A DNA stretch of 64,000 nt from Dichetophora obliterata (GCA_963920525.1 OY986436.1:87832470-87896469); one strand, 5' to 3'; positions 33,399 to 45,570 are shown, counted from the stretch's first letter. Numbers and translations: made by a program. The notes: generated from the sequence alone by a model not told the origin.

Positions 33399-34101
33399 AC
33401 TTGACAATAATCAACCAGTATTTTTAAAATTTAGTTTGGTTTAGTTTAGTATATTTGGAAGTCTTTGAATACAAATTTTCTTACAGACTATATAAATTTA
33501 GAGAAAAACTAAAATTAAAAATTTATAGTAAAAATATAATCTTAAGGCTAGGTTAAGTAAATACTATTAACAAAATTATTAAAGTTTTGTTTCGGAACAA
33601 AGAGATCAAAGTCATAAGATTCATTCAATTCATTACACAGTAACAAAGCTCTTGTAATTGGCCTAGTTCATTTTTTTTAATTGGTCATTTAAGGCATAGT
33701 TAGTTCTACAATATTTTATATAAAATAATTTGGAAATTCTTAGATTTCTTAATGGAATATGAAAAGGTATAAGTTCCAAGAGAGATTGACAGTCAATTAA
33801 TCCAGAGATAATATCATATATAAACATCAATGATGCAATTTTCCGCCTGTAATCAAGCGATTTAAGTCCTAAGAGCATTAAACGAGAGTTATAGGGTGGC
33901 AAAGGGTCAAAAAAGTTAATTGACCTCAGGGCAAACCTCGTGAAATTTTTTTGTATTTTTTCCAGTCTGAAAGAGGTAGACATATAATACGGGCTCCAAA
34001 CAATGGATGCATACTCCAATCTAGACCTCACAAACGCAATAAATAATATTATTAGAGTATGTGGATCAGAAAAGTCATTGCAATTTCTTCGGACAAACGC
34101 A

Positions 34102-34110
34102 AGTAGAGAG
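34102..34110 (+). repeat. 9-bp target duplication, left copy
   Basis: AGTAGAGAG, repeated exactly at 36458-36466. Confidence 0.95.
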
Positions 34111-34184
34111 AAGTGCGTGAAGATAAATTCGTCAATCCGACGCTAACTTAGCGAAGACTCAAACCATTACTTTTGCTCCGCAAA

Positions 34185-34400
34185 AAGTTAAATTCGTACT
34201 TTTCGCAAAGTACGAATTTAACTTTTGGGAGGAAATTAAATTCGTTCTTTTTGCAAAGTACGAATTTAACTTTTGGGAGGAAATTAAATTCGTTATTTTT
34301 GCAAAGAACGAATTTAACTTTTAGGAGGAAATTAAATTCGTTCTTATTGCAAAGTACGAATTTAACTTTTGGGATGAAATTATATTAATTATATTTGCAA
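34185..34400 (+). repeat. 48-bp tandem units in the left Foldback arm
   Basis: Units of AAATTAAATTCGTTCTTTTT...CGAATTTAACTTTTGGGAGG occur about four times. Each unit is itself a small hairpin (TAAATTCGT...ACGAATTTA). The inverse array lies at about 36125-36345. Confidence 0.9.
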
Positions 34401-34529
34401 AGTGTGAGTGTAACTTTTGATTCGAATTTAGCTTTTGCCAAGAATTTTAAAATAATATTATTGCAAAGAAAGAATTTAACTCTTGATATGAATTTAAGTC
34501 ATGGCATCAACTCATAAACATTTTTTAAA

Positions 34530-35583
34530 TGTAGTGAATGTTAGGTCCAAAGAACTAAGATTCCATGCAAAATTTCTCAAAAATCTGTCTGGACAAGTGT
34601 TTTTGTTATGCATATCATTTTACAGGTAATTAAAGCAACTTTCCAACGATATATAGCCTATAAGTGCACAATTAAGACTTTTGTCATAAACATTTTTTAA
34701 AAGTAGTAAATGTTAGGTTGAAAGTACTAAGTTTCAATGCAAAAATTCTCAAAATCTGTCTGGACAATGTTTTTGTTATGCATATCATTTTACAGGTAAT
34801 TAAAGCACCTTTCCAACGATATATAGCCTATAAGTGCACAATTAAGACTTTTGTCATAAACACTTTTCAAAAAGTAATGAATGTTAGGTTGAAAGTACTA
34901 AGTTTCAATGCAAAAATTCTCAAAATCTGTCTGGACAATGTTTTTGTTATGCATATCATTTTACAGGTAATTAAAGCACCTTTCCAACGATATATAGCCT
35001 ATAAGTGCACAATTAAGACTTGTGTCATAAACATTTTTTAAAAGTAGTGAATGTTAGGTTGAAAGTACTAAGCTTCAATGCAAAAATTCTCAAAATCTGT
35101 CTGGACAATGTTTTTGTTATGCATATCATTTTACAGGTAATTAAAGCACCTTTCCAACGATATATAGCCTATAAGTGCACAATTAAGACTTTTGTCATAA
35201 ACATTTTTTAAAAGTAGTGAATGTTAGGTTGAAAGTACTAAGCTTCAATGCAAAAATTCTCAAAATCTGTCTGGACAATGTTTTTGTTATGCATATCATT
35301 TTACAGGTAATTAAAGCACTTTTCCAACGATATATAGCCTATAAGTGCACAATTAAGACTTTTGTCATAAACATTTTTAAAAAAATAATGAATGTTAGGT
35401 TAAAAGTACTAAGTTTCAATGCAAAAATTCTCAAAATCGGTCTGGACAATGTTTTTGTTATGCATATCATTTTACAGGTAATTAAAGCACCTTTCCAGCG
35501 ATATATAGCCTATAAGTGCACAATTAAGACTTTTGTCATAAACACTTTTCAAAAAGTAATGAATGTTAGGTTGAAAGTACTAA
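34530..35583 (+). repeat. about 170-bp tandem units in the left Foldback arm
   Basis: ATGTTAGGTTGAAAGTACTA or its variants begin at 34538, 34710, 34881, 35051, 35221, 35392 and 35563, giving periods of 170-172 bp. The array then switches to the inverse orientation at about 35584 in mid-unit. Confidence 0.92.
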
Positions 35584-36457
35584 GTCCAGACAGATTTTGA
35601 GAATTTTTGCATTGAAACTTAGTACTTTTAACCTAACATTCATTACTTTTTGAAAAGTGTTTATGACAAAAGTCTTAATTGTGCACTTATAGGCTATATA
35701 TCGTTGGAAAGGTGCTTTAATTACCTGTAAAATGATATGCATAACAAAAACATTGTCCAGACAGATTTTGAGAAATTTTGCATGGAATCTTAGTACTTTG
35801 GACCTAACATTCACTACCTTTAAAAAATGTTTATGACAAAAGTCTTAATTGTGCACTTATAGACTATATATCGTTGGAAAGGTGCTTTAATTACCTGTAA
35901 AATGATATGCATAACAAAAACATTGTCCAGACAGATTTTGAGAAATTTTGCATGGAATCTTAGTACTTTGGACCAAACTTTTAAATTCACTACTTTTTAA
36001 AAATGTTTATGAGTTGATGCCATGACTTAAATTCATATCAAGAGTTAAATTCTTTCTTTGCAATAATATTATTTTAAAATTCTTGGCAAAAGCTAAATTC
36101 GAATCAAAAGTTACACTCACACTTTGCAAATATAATTAATATAATTTCATCCCAAAAGTTAAATTCGTACTTTGCAATAAGAACGAATTTAATTTCCTCC
36201 TAAAAGTTAAATTCGTTCTTTGCAAAAATAACGAATTTAATTTCCTCCCAAAAGTTAAATTCGTACTTTGCAATAAGAACGAATTTAATTTCCTCCTAAA
36301 AGTTAAATTCGTACTTTGCAAAAAGAACGAATTTAATTTCCTCCCAAAAGTTTTTGACTTTGCGAAAAGTACGAATTTAACTTTTTGCGGAGCAAAAGTA
36401 ATGGTTTGAGTCTTCGCTAAGTTAGCGTCGGATTGACGAATTTATCTTCACGCACTT

Positions 36458-36466
36458 AGTAGAGAG
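36458..36466 (+). repeat. 9-bp target duplication, right copy
   Basis: AGTAGAGAG, identical to 34102-34110. Confidence 0.95.
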
Positions 36467-37215
36467 TAGGCCTTAGGAATTAGGAAGTTGACATGGTCAT
36501 AAAATGAAAACTTTGCATCAAAAATTACACCGAGGTCTCGATATGAAGACACAGTTAGAATTTTTTGAGTCAGAAAGAGAATAAGAGTTAGACAAGGTAT
36601 TAAGAGAAAGTTTGGATAGAGTAAGATGAAAGCATTTAGAAAAGTTTAAAGGAAGGCCATTTGAAATACTCCAAGCCAAAAGTCTGTTAACGTCATCTTG
36701 TTAATGTCATCTATATCTGAAGAAGATGAAATTTTTATAAAAAATTTAAGTTCATCAGCATAAAGTAGAAAGTGAGAGTTTAAAATATGTTTAGAAATAT
36801 CATTCATGAAAAGAATAAAAAGCAAAGGTCCAAGGATACTACCTTGAGGGACACCCGAGGAAGCAACAAATTCGTATGAATTATTATTATTTAAGCAAAC
36901 AAAAGAGGTTCTATCCGACAGATAAGACTTAATCCAGCTCAAAAAAATTGAATGAATTCCCATATGTGATAGTTTCCAAAGTAGTAAATTATGTGATACT
37001 CTATCAAATGCTTTGGAGAAATCTGCTTATATTACACCTACTTGGTATCCCTGCACGAAGGAAGATACACAATACTCAGAAAAAAGAGCTAGATTTGAAA
37101 GGGTAGAGCAACCAGCTACAAAACCATGTTGTTCAGGGCAAATATAGCGTTTTGTTAAAAAGCTTTACTTTTATTATTCTTTCAAAGAGTTTAGAAATAT
37201 TTCTATGTGTTTGTT

Positions 37216-38768
37216 GTAATTTTTTTATTTCAAAACAAAATTTGAAGGTCAAAAACAAAGTTTTTTAATGAAATAGTCACTATCTGACAAGCAGTTGACA
37301 ATTTTTATCAAATTTAATTTAATTTAATTTGTATTGAGACGTTTCTTTCTAACCTTTTACAAAAAGACAATTCTTAATAGATGCTTTGACAGGAAAACTT
37401 AGAACTATAGTTGTGTTATTCTAAAGTATTAGAGAGAGTGAAAGCAACCAGCTGCAGTGACTAAAGAATGAGAATACGTATGATTGTGATGTGTATAAAG
37501 TGGAAACATAATGTTTGCTCCCGACATTACTTGTGGCGTTGAGACGTGTTGTCTCTAATATTTATATATACTTAAAAACTAAACAGAACACTTAAAGTAA
37601 ACTTAGGGCTAAATTAAACATTACGAAGTGGAAAGATAATGATTGAACATGAGATAACTAAGAGAAGAAAAATTCAGGATTTAAAGTTATGCTAACCCCT
37701 GTGGGTGCTAGGCTGAGATTTTATGTAGAAATCTGGAAGCAGTGGGGTGTCAAAATCAAGGTCGGTTTCGATGTTTTAGTTTAAAATACTAACTGGGGAT
37801 AAAAATGTAACTGAAGACCAGTTGTATTGTTTTTGGAACGTAAAGATTTCCTTTAACAGGTCATTGTCATGATATTCAAGATTGTTTATCAATTTGTTTT
37901 GTAATGATAAGGCGTAGCGGCAAATCGGATTTATGACGGCACTTCTATAGATGACTTTATTTGAGAAACGTTTAGCTGATGATTCGAAATTCTCATTGAC
38001 GCAGCGTCGTAGCACATTTCGTTCTAAAACTTCCAATTCCTTGGCCACTGTTGGAGAAAATGCGAACCAGGTCGGAAATGCGTACAACAAAACTGTACGG
38101 ATGCTGACTTTGTAGATTAAGAGCTTCTTTTTTTTTTTTTGACTCAGAAATTTTTTGTTAAGCAGTTTAGAGAACATACCTGTCAATTTTTGCGCTTTTT
38201 TGATATTTTGCCTAGAGTGTTTGTTAAACTTAAGCAGCTTGTCGAAATTTATACCGAGATATTTAAAGCTACTTTTGAATGTAATCTCAGACCCATTCAA
38301 GAACAGCTTAAGATTTTTGCTTTCAGGCGTTACATTTCTACCGCATTTGCCGGACGCATTTCTAATACAAATAGCTTCAGATTTAGAAGCGTTAATCCGA
38401 ATACCCCAGTCTTTGTAGAATTCATTAATGGTTTGTAGAGGTCTGGAGACTCAATTTAAAGCAGCAAAGGGGGATTCATGATGAGCAAAAATGAGACAAT
38501 CGTCGGCGTACAAGATGCTCGTTGAGCAAGACAACATGTGTGGGAAATCATACAGAAAGATGTTAAAAAAGTAATGGAGCTAGTACTGTACCCTGGGGAA
38601 CGCCACTCCTCACCAGGCCAATATCGGATACCGAATCATTGATCTGAACACAAAATTTTTGGGTTAGAAAAAAACTCTGGAATATTTTTAATATAAATGG
38701 ATCGAAGCCGAGGTTACTAAGTTTGAAAATGAGCCGCCATGATAGGTTTTATCTAAATTTATTATTTT
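37216..38768 (-). pseudogene. second Jockey-type LINE fragment, 5'-truncated
   Basis: On the minus strand, before the frame at 38300, ILYADDCLIFAHHESPFAAL (about 38510), WGIRINASKSEAICI and FLNGSEITFKSSFKYLGINF are readable. LLIYKVSIRTVLLYAFPTW and VLERNVLRRCVNENFES (to 37776) follow. This is the palm/thumb of a reverse transcriptase with YADD intact. A (TTAAATTAAATT)-type tail lies at about 37310-37332. It is unlike the neighbouring LINE in sequence. Stops and the 5' truncation make it dead. A roughly 50-bp inverted pair lies at its borders (37196-37246 and 38768-38815). Confidence 0.82.
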
Positions 38769-38866
38769 TGAGCTTCAAATTTTATTTGGAAATAAAAAAA
38801 TTACAACAAACACATAGAAAAAATAAAAATACTGGTGATTATTGTCAAGTTGCCAGAATAGGTCTG

Positions 38867-39251
38867 TAAGAGTTGTCACTATTCTTGAAATGTTCCCCGC
38901 ATGGACATCAACTGACTTATTTTTTTTTTTTTGTTCAACATGCATTAGTTTAAACAGCATGCAAGTTACTAAAATCGAGTTTGGAAACATACCTATTATA
39001 TGAATTATTTAAAAAATTTAATTTTTTTAATTGAAAAAGTATGAATAAATATATAAAGAGGTACATGTATATATGGGTTTTGGGCTCCATTCATTTTCTA
39101 AACATATACCAGAACCTCCCTGCAAGGCCTGATTCTGAATCCTGGATGTAATATAAGCACGTGACGCGAATTCAGAAAATTCTTAAAATGGGTGGACGCC
39201 TGTTAAAAAACGTGAATTTGAAGAAGTATAAAATAAATGTTTCAAACCGAG
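38867..39251. other. right piece of split MITE, then AT-rich spacer
   Basis: 38872-38905 (GTTGTCACTATTCTTGAAAT) completes the MITE begun at 33280. The rest is unrecognised. Confidence 0.5.
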
Positions 39252-40775
39252 TTTCCTATTTAAATTTTAGTCACAAAAAACTTTTGACCATAAGATATTC
39301 TAATGTAAAAGCGTTTTCGTAACAAGAATTTGCCATCAGATTTTTTTAAAAATTAGATAAAAATTTAGCCTACTTTATTCAGAATTTCCTAATTTTTTCG
39401 CTTTTGAATTCGAAGCTTTGCCCTCGCCTAGATTGCTGAAATTTTCTCAAATTTAAATGCTGCAAGATTGTGAGTAATTTAATTAAGTTAACGAAAAATT
39501 AAAAATTATCCAAATTGGATCATTTTTATGACAAAAAAACGATTTTTTAAGCCGACTTTTGGGAAAACATTTAGTTTTTTAAATATATTTTACTTTGTTT
39601 TTTTCTTGCGTTTAATTACGTTAAAACATAAAAGTCATCTCAGTCTTAAACTAGAAAATCTAGAACTTTACCAGCTGTTTAGAAGAGATATCCAGAAGTG
39701 AGCAATATGAGCCTTAAAGGCAATTATTTAATATCTCGGAACTATTAAAAAATTTTAAGAGATAATTATTTATTAACCCTTTATGGGGCAAGTGCTTATT
39801 TTTCGAAAAGTATTATTTAATATCACTATTTCGGTTCACAACACAACAGTAATTTCTGTCTTCAATGTGTAAATTGCTATTACGGTAGACAACAAAGCGA
39901 CTGAATACATTCCACTGATGTCTGTCAACAATGCTGTGTCTTCAATACACTTACTATGCAACACAGCAGTTGTGCTTTATTGTATTGCTATCTGCCAAAT
40001 TTTGAAGACAGCTAATTTGGTGTTGTGTTTACATGGATTAAAAATTAAAATTTTATTTAAAATTGCGTTTTTCTTAATTAACTATGAAAATTTAACAGAA
40101 AATTACCAATACGTCTCCTTGTGAACAGAATTAATTAGGGGTATTCACGATTCAGTGCAGTTGTGCAGTTAGGTTTTCGTGAACACACCACCAGCTGTAC
40201 CGAAACGTACTAATTAGAGTACGTTTTTATTTTGAGAGTGCGAAATATTTCTGCGATGGTACCTTTTTATTATTTTGGAAGTTTTATGGTGGAAAGAAAT
40301 GCTATTTTATTTTATTAGTATAGAAATGCGTTTAATGGTGAAGGGAAGTACTATTTATTGTTTATGAGAGAAGGGAAAATAACGTTTGGCTGAAATTTCG
40401 GCATAAATGAAGTTAGATGAAAATGCTGAAATTTCAAAATGTTGTTTAATACAAGGTAGAATTTTTTTAGTAAATTATAATGGTGTTAAAAAAATCCCGC
40501 TCCCCTCCCCCATTCAGACAGGAGAGGGGTTTTAAGTAAAGAAGAATGTGTATTTTAAATTTGTCATAATTCTTAAATTATTATGATATTGGCACTATAA
40601 AAATTTATTTTTTAAGACTCCTAGCATATTTTGTAAAATGTTTAGTGTCCGACCGAATATTCGGAATAATCGGCAGATTTTTTATTCTTCGGCCCAAAGT
40701 AGCCGAACAATTGCCGAATATTTTTAATCTTCGAATTGCCGAATATTCGCTTTGTGAATATATCCCATTATTCCA
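39252..40775 (+). repeat. tandem segmental duplication, unit 1 (1524 bp)
   Basis: Begins TTTCCTATTTAAATTTTAGT and is followed directly by unit 2 at 40776-42300. The units differ by only a few substitutions and two small indels (one A near the start, ACA in a CAACAACAA run). Each contains one terminus of the AGGGGTATTC MITE (40137) and one terminus of the TAGTGTCCGACCGAA hAT family (40643). The 68-aa frames inside are duplicated but show no coding signal. Confidence 0.93.
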
Positions 40776-42300
40776 TTTCCTATTTAAATTTTAGTCACAA
40801 AAAAACTTTTTACCGTAAGATATTCTAATGTAAAAGCGTTTTCGTAACAAGAATTTGCCATCAAATTTTTTTAAAAATTAGATAAAAATTTAGCCTACTT
40901 TATTCAGAATTTCCTAATTTTTTCGCTTTTGAATTCGAAGCTTTGCCCTCGCCTAGATTGCTGAAATTTTCTCAAATTTAAATGCTGCAAGATTGTGAGT
41001 AATTTAATTAAGTTAACGAAAAATTAAATATTATCCAAATTGGATCATTTTTATGACAAAAAAACGATTTTTTAAGCCGACTTTTGGGAAAACATTTAGT
41101 TTTTTAAATATATTTTACTTTGTTTTTTTCTTGTGTTTAATTACGTTAAAACATAAAAGTCATCTCAGTCTTAAACTAGAAAATCTAGAACTTTACCAGC
41201 TGTTTAGAAGAGATATCCAGAAGTGAGCAATATGAGCCTTAAAGGCAATTATTTAATATCTCGGAACTATTAAAAAATTTTAAGAGATAATTATTTATTA
41301 ACCCTTTATGGGGCAAGTGCTTATTTTTCGAAAAGTATTATTTAATATCCCTATTTCGGTTCACAACACAACAGTAATTTCTGTCTTCAATGTGTAAATT
41401 GCTATTACGGTAGACAACAACAAAGCGACTGAATACATTCCACTGATGTCTGTCAACAATGCTGTGTCTTCAATACACTTACTATGCAACACAGCAGTTG
41501 TGCTTTATTGTATTGCTATCTGCCAAATTTTGAAGACAGCTAATTTGGTGTTGTGTTTACATGGATTAAAAATTAAAATTTTATTTAAAATTGCGTTTTT
41601 CTTAATTAACTATGAAAATTTAACAGAAAATTACCAATACGTCTCCTTGTGAACAGAATTAATTAGGGGTATTCACGATTCAGTGCAGTTGTGCAGTTAG
41701 GTTTTCGTGAACACACCACCAGCTGTACCGAAACGTACTAATTAGAGTACGTTTTTATTTTGAGAGTGCGAAATATTTCTGCGATGGTACCTTTTTATTA
41801 TTTTGGAAGTTTTATGGTAGAAAGAAATGCTATTTTATTTTATTAGTATAGAAATGCGTTTAATGGTGAAGGGAAGTACTATTTATTGTTTATGAGAGAA
41901 GGGAAAATAACGTTTGGCTGAAATTTCGGCATAAATGAAGTTAGATGAAAATGCTGAAATTTCAAAATGTTGTTTAATACAAGGTAGAATTTTTTTAGTA
42001 GATTATAATGGTGTTAAAAAAATCCCGCTCCCCTCCCCCATTCAGCCAGGAGAGGGGTTTTAAGTAAAGAAGAATGTGTATTTTAAATTTGTCATAATTC
42101 TTAAATTATTATGATATTGGCACTATAAAAATTTATTTTTTAAGACTCCTAGCATATTTTGTAAAATGTTTAGTGTCCGACCGAATATTCGGAATAATCG
42201 GCAGATTTTTTATTCTTCGGCCCAAAGTAGCCGAACAATTGCCGAATATTTTTAATCTTCGAATTGCCGAATATTCGCTTTGTGAATATATTCCATTATT
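40776..42300 (+). repeat. tandem segmental duplication, unit 2
   Basis: Near-identical to 39252-40775, with MITE and hAT termini at 41665 and 42171. The right border (CCATTATT) abuts a truncated long-TIR Tc1-like element. Confidence 0.93.
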
Positions 42301-42309
42301 GGCATCCCT

Positions 42310-43860
42310 CTAACTTTTTCAATATTTTATGTACCAAAAATTATTAAAGAAATCAAAGCATATATTCATACATCATATGTATATAAAACAAATCATTTTG
42401 AAATTTGGCTTGGTTTTTTTTATTAAATTTAAAATTAATATGACTACATTCAAGTAGTCTGAGAGCAAAACAAAAGCAACAAAACTTGAAAAATGTAAAA
42501 AGAGAACAGAATTTCCAAGAATTATCGGTAAAAGTTATGTTATTGTAAAGACAGTGTCGTTTGTGAGTCTTAAATATATTGTTGTGACATTGACTGTTCC
42601 ATTTATAATGGCACGTTACAAATACTGGGAAGATCTAAAATTACAAATTATTTCTGAATATAAAAATGGAAATTCGCAAGTATCTAACGCGAAACAATTT
42701 CATATTAATCGGTCAATAGTTTGCAGAATAATAAAGAAGTATAACATCACAAAAAACGTAACAACGGTACATTGAAGAGGGCGGCCGCGGAAGACATCGC
42801 TGCGTGATGACAAGAACATTTGTGGTGTGTTCAAACGAAATCCATTTGCCACATCCAAAAAGGTTGAACGGACACTTGATTTAGATATCTATCACAGCAC
42901 TGTTCGAAGACGAGCCGTTGAAAACTATTTAAGAAGTTACAGACCGGCAAAGAAACGATTGCTTACAGCTAAGCATAAAAAACAAAGTGAGTTGTTATAA
43001 TTTAAACAATTCTGTCTGAAATTGTGACAACGAGTTGCAATTTATTGTTTTTTAGACTCAGTTTTGCAAAAGAGCACCTAAATTGAACTGTTCAAAAATG
43101 AAAAATCGTTTTTTTAGTGATGAATCAAAGTTCAACTTGGTTAATTCAGATGGAATGTGCACGGTACAGCACCGCCCAGGTACACGACTTGAAGCCCGTA
43201 ACTGCAAAATAAATTTTAAGCACGGAGGCGGTGGTATTATGATCTGGACTTGTTTTTCCTATAATAAAGTTTAACCATTTCATAAAATCTATGGAATTAT
43301 GGATTAATTTGTATATAAAGGCATTTTAGAAAGCAAGATGCAACCACATGCAGAGTGGAATATGCCGCTTCAGTGAACGTTTCATCCCGACAACGACCCA
43401 AAGCACACTTCAAAGCTCATCAAAGATTACATTAGAGGCAATGGGGTTCAAGCCCTTGATTGGTCGGCACAGTCACAATGACTTGAATCCCATCGAAAAT
43501 CTTTTTGGGATTTTGAAGTAAAAGTTTGTGGTCAATTGTGGAAACTTAATTAGGAACATATACCTAATATCAACATATCTACTTTAATAGAGTCGATGAC
43601 GCTCAGATGTGAAGCGGCTATCAAGAATAATGGATGTTACACCAAATACTAATTATGTTGCTTTTGTTTTGCTCTCAGACAAATTGATTGTAGTCACATT
43701 AATTTTAAATTTAATAAAAAAAAACAAGACCAAATTTGAATATGATTTGTTTTTAATATGATATTCCTATAAGCATTTTTGCGTGTCCCCAATATTAAAA
43801 AAGATACACGATTTTGTAGCAGCGCACTGATTTTGTTGCTATTTTTTGCGCAACACTGTA
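42310..43860 (+). mobile_element. Tc1-like transposon with long inverted repeats, left end truncated
   Basis: Matching arms at 42419-42482 and 43660-43735 share TTTAAATTTAAAATTAATAT-like sequence and CTGAGAGCAAAACAAAAGCA. The pairing continues outward, diverged, so the TIRs exceed 150 bp. The right end finishes GCGCAACACTGTA, that is TA-CAGTGTTGCGC inverted, typical of the Tc1 group. The left terminus is cut off at the duplication border. Confidence 0.75.
42605..43525 (+). pseudogene. Tc1-like transposase, broken
   Basis: Starts at ATG 42608 (MARYKYWEDLKLQIISEY) with a helix-turn-helix (VSNAKQFHINRSIVCRIIKK). TGA at about 42774 is followed in frame by RGRPRKTSLRDDKN, the AT-hook-like GRPR motif. 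ENYLRSYRPAKKRLLT follows. The catalytic region starts with FFSDESKFNL (first Asp, 43116) and GGGGIMIWTCFS, then frameshifts. A remnant of the NDLNPIENLF block (Glu) is readable near 43482-43505. The middle Asp block is degraded. Confidence 0.82.
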
Positions 43861-43998
43861 TAGTGGAATTCCCGAAATTCAAACGATAATAGTTGTTGTC
43901 GTTATCGGCCTTTGTGCGTGTCACGTTCATAGAAAATTACAGTTTTCGCTTATTAATAATATCGAAAATCGTCGTTAACGCGTTTGGGAATTCCACTA
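43861..43998. mobile_element. 138-bp MITE with TAGTGGAATTCCC ends
   Basis: Left TAGTGGAATTCCC is paired with inverted GGGAATTCCACTA. It abuts the Tc1-like right end with no spacer. Confidence 0.65.
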
Positions 43999-45503
43999 CT
44001 AGTTAACTAGTAAGAAGTATTTAAAGTTTTTCATATTTATGTAGGTTTTTCGACATAACTCCCAAATCATACATCAAACAAATACTATTTATACACCAAA
44101 ATGTTTGTCAGTACTCTAGACAAAACTGCATCCTTGGAAAAATAATCGTAACCGAAATTTTATTTTGATGAATTTTCTCCCTCCCCTTTAGGTGAATTAT
44201 ATTTATATTTAATAAAATTTTTAAAAAAATGGTATAACTTTTAAAGTAAGTTTGATCTGATAATATTATATACCATTAGAAAGGCCATAAATAATTTCCT
44301 ATAATGCCAATAATATTGATATCCGTATAATAATGTAAGAATTATAGCTAATTTAAAATACGTTTTGTTTTTTTTTTACTATAAAGAGGGCCTGTGTTTC
44401 CGGCCAAAGGGGGAGGGGAAGAGCGGGATTTTTTCAACACCATTATAATCTTCGTAAAAAATGCTCTCTTGTACTTAAAAACATTTTAAAATCCAGTTAT
44501 TTCATTAAACTAGATTTGATAACTTTTTAACGCCAGTTGAAATGAATGAGGGTTTATGTATGGGCTCACATTTTTTGCGTTCATTTCTCAAAAAATTTCT
44601 TATCATGGTAGTCCTTTTTGTTATTTAGAAAATACTTTTTAAAGAATATTTTGTATTTTTCTGCGAAACAACTCTGAACCAGTCAAGCAACGAATTCTAC
44701 ATACGTTCCACAATCAAGCGTGACAACAACCATAAAAGCTTGTGAACCATAAAAGCTCGAAGCTGGTGTGTCTTCTTGACTGTTGTGTCTACTCGAAAGA
44801 AGATACAGCAGTTTATTGCTGTGAACCGTAATAGGCCTATAAATTGATAAATATAGTGATTTCAATATGAAAAACAAATTGAAAGCATATTTGTTCAATT
44901 TATTTGAATTTTATTTAAAAAAACGACTGACAACAAAATTTCTGAGCACGGTTTGGGCTAAAAATTCGCAGAATTTTTGTAAATTGTGAAAATTTTTAGA
45001 TAACTTCATAAATTTTCAATATTTGGAACACTTGATTCAGTATTCACAATATTTTTCACAATATCTCATCACAATATTTTTTCTTTATTCTTTTTAATCT
45101 CTGGTTTTTTCCCCCATCATTTTTTGATTATACAATATATACAGTATGTCAAGAATGAGTTTACACATTCAAAATAAATTCGGTTTTTAAATTTGCTTAC
45201 CAAAAAACACTACTTTTAAATACTGCACAAAATTTTTTTTTTCAAATACTATTTATTTGCAGTATTTTTAAAGGTTTCATTAAAAAATGCAAGTTCAAAG
45301 CAAATTATATTAAATATATGCAGCAAAATTCGTATTTTTTTACGAATACGAACTTTATATGTTTTTTTCTATTTAATTTATATATTCATTTATTTACATC
45401 TACCGGTAAAACCCCAACAGATTAGTAAAAAAACTTTTTATTTTTTCCTTTCTGTCTTATAATCATATTCTCTAATTGTAAATGGTCCACTTAATGAACT
45501 TAA
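43999..45503. other. spacer with inverted fragment of the 40.5-kb repeat
   Basis: GGGGAGGGGAAGAGCGGGAT at about 44411, followed by CAACACCATTATAAT, is the inverse of a block inside the tandem duplication (about 40480-40525). Otherwise nothing is seen. Confidence 0.5.
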
Positions 45504-45570
45504 GGTCCAATTATAATAGAAGTAACGTAATGTGATCTAATGTCAGTTGAGCAGTGCGCTCTTTCACTTA

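Larger units (their letters stand above)
34111..36457. mobile_element. Foldback-type transposon with modular inverted arms
   Basis: The terminal inverted repeat AAGTGCGTGAAGATAAATTC extends about 95 bp, perfect by eye, to CGGAGCAAAAGT-like sequence. Next inward are 48-bp sub-repeats (left about 34185-34400, inverted right about 36125-36345), then about 170-bp sub-repeats (left about 34530-35583, inverted right 35584-35990). The arms are unequal: about 6.3 large units on the left and 2.4 on the right. The 9-bp duplication AGTAGAGAG is exact. Modular tandem arms and a 9-bp duplication are the features of Drosophila FB elements. No transposase is present. Open frames here only reflect repeat periods. 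Confidence 0.92.
33430..37215 (-). pseudogene. CR1/Jockey-group LINE reverse transcriptase, split by a Foldback element
   Basis: On the minus strand, 37215-36458 encodes ISKLFERIIK, QHGFVAGCSTLSNLALF, ADFSKAFDRV, SWIKSYLSDRT, SSGVPQGSILGPLLFILFMNDI and LLYADELKFF. The catalytic YADD is changed to YADE. 34110-33663 continues with SRLEYASIVWSPYY and the C-terminal LLGLKSLDYRRKIASLMF...FYIKYCRTNYALND. Removing 34111-36466 (Foldback plus one duplication) restores an open reading through DLGVIFDAKFSF and FVRRNCNDFSD. A stop lies before ADFSK. It is 5'-truncated. The 3' UTR runs to about 33430. Confidence 0.88.
33399..38866. mobile_element. 5.5-kb TIR element (hAT-like ends) containing LINE and Foldback insertions
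   Basis: The left CAGCCCTATTCTGGCAACTT continues through GACAATAATC and CCAGTATTTTTA. The right end is the inverse and finishes GCCAGAATAGGTCTG (38852-38866). The TIR is about 45 bp. Flanks TAAGAATAG and TAAGAGTTG may be a diverged duplication. It sits inside a split MITE. Relatives with CAGnCCTAT ends are at 60049-60267 and 63492-63714. Confidence 0.65.

Noticed and set aside
34718..35814. Repeated frames such as MNVRLKVLSFNAKILK... as a repeat protein
   Set aside because: They arise from the 170-bp Foldback units, which have near-multiple-of-three periods, occur on both strands and are conserved at the DNA level.
39918..41652. Duplicated 68-aa frames as a pair of paralogous genes
   Set aside because: They lie wholly in the tandem duplication, have no domain or splice context and are AT-rich noncoding sequence.
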